Part shown: in pieces, positions 5,964 through 6,025 of the stretch | Layout: every line of letters starts with the position of its first letter | Position numbering within the stretch: the stretch's first letter is position 1 | Origin: an uncultured Oscillospiraceae bacterium | Lineage (GTDB): Bacteria > Bacillota > Clostridia > Oscillospirales > Ruminococcaceae | DNA length: 6,025 bases | Direction of reading: 5' to 3' | Assembly (NCBI GenBank): GCA_934456315.1 | Contig: CAKSHG010000140.1 | Coordinates: forward strand, 1 to 6,025 | Position numbers and translations under genes: made by a program | Notes under the pieces: generated by a model | Seen by the model: only the letters and a program-made list of their open reading frames with translations | Told to the model about the DNA's origin: nothing | Databases searched by the model: none

Positions 5964-6025
5964 AACCGGTTTGAAAAGGGAAAATGGGTAGAGTGCGCCG
6001 AATGCGATGAAAGCCGACGAAGTAA
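5964..6025. other. Right-end sequence without a recognised gene
   Basis: The closing stretch has no start codon leading to a usable reading frame: the ATG at 5984 stops after eight codons. One frame stays open to the window edge (from 5952) but has no plausible start or ribosome binding site. I also see no hairpin with a T tract that would terminate the preceding gene. Confidence 0.5.

Noticed and set aside
5952..6025. Possible partial gene running off the right edge
   Set aside because: The frame is open but has no start codon or ribosome binding site, and it begins inside the direct repeat.

Overview
The window looks like chromosomal DNA of a low-to-mid GC Gram-positive anaerobe, probably a gut Clostridia member of the Ruminococcaceae/Oscillospiraceae type. 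The reasons are strong purine-rich Shine-Dalgarno sites before every gene, near-consensus sigma-A promoters in AT-rich spacers, a c-di-GMP receptor built from extracytoplasmic solute-binding domains, and an intracellular GH13 glucan hydrolase. This placement is an inference from style; no marker gene is present.

Layout. A 1053-residue c-di-GMP receptor is encoded leftward (27-3188). It has a signal peptide, two Venus-flytrap domains, one transmembrane helix, a degenerate GGDEF domain, an EAL domain with all expected catalytic motifs, and a low-complexity tail. A 353-base AT-rich spacer (3189-3541) holds two divergent promoters. A 440-residue GH13 alpha-glucan hydrolase is then encoded rightward (3542-4864) and ends at a clear intrinsic terminator (4885-4932). 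Next come two small four-helix membrane proteins, 156 and 139 residues (4967-5437 and 5493-5912), which are diverged tandem duplicates of each other. The second has its own promoter overlapping the end of the first. The last 113 bases hold no gene but contain a 14-base direct repeat spaced 37 bases apart.

How they may work together. The receptor would bind an extracellular ligand and adjust hydrolysis of c-di-GMP in the cytoplasm. The hydrolase would degrade imported maltodextrins or cyclodextrins. They share an intergenic control region but not a transcript, and nothing in the sequence proves a functional link. The paralogous membrane proteins have no recognisable function. The hydrolase promoter and the promoter of the second membrane gene share 16 of 17 bases around the -10 box, which could mean shared control or only a common promoter type.

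No phage, CRISPR array, toxin-antitoxin module, RNA gene or complete mobile element is visible. I see no clearly new multi-gene system. The most unusual items are the dual-flytrap EAL receptor with its acidic repeat tail, the paralogous membrane pair with a possible lipobox, and the unexplained repeat at the right end.
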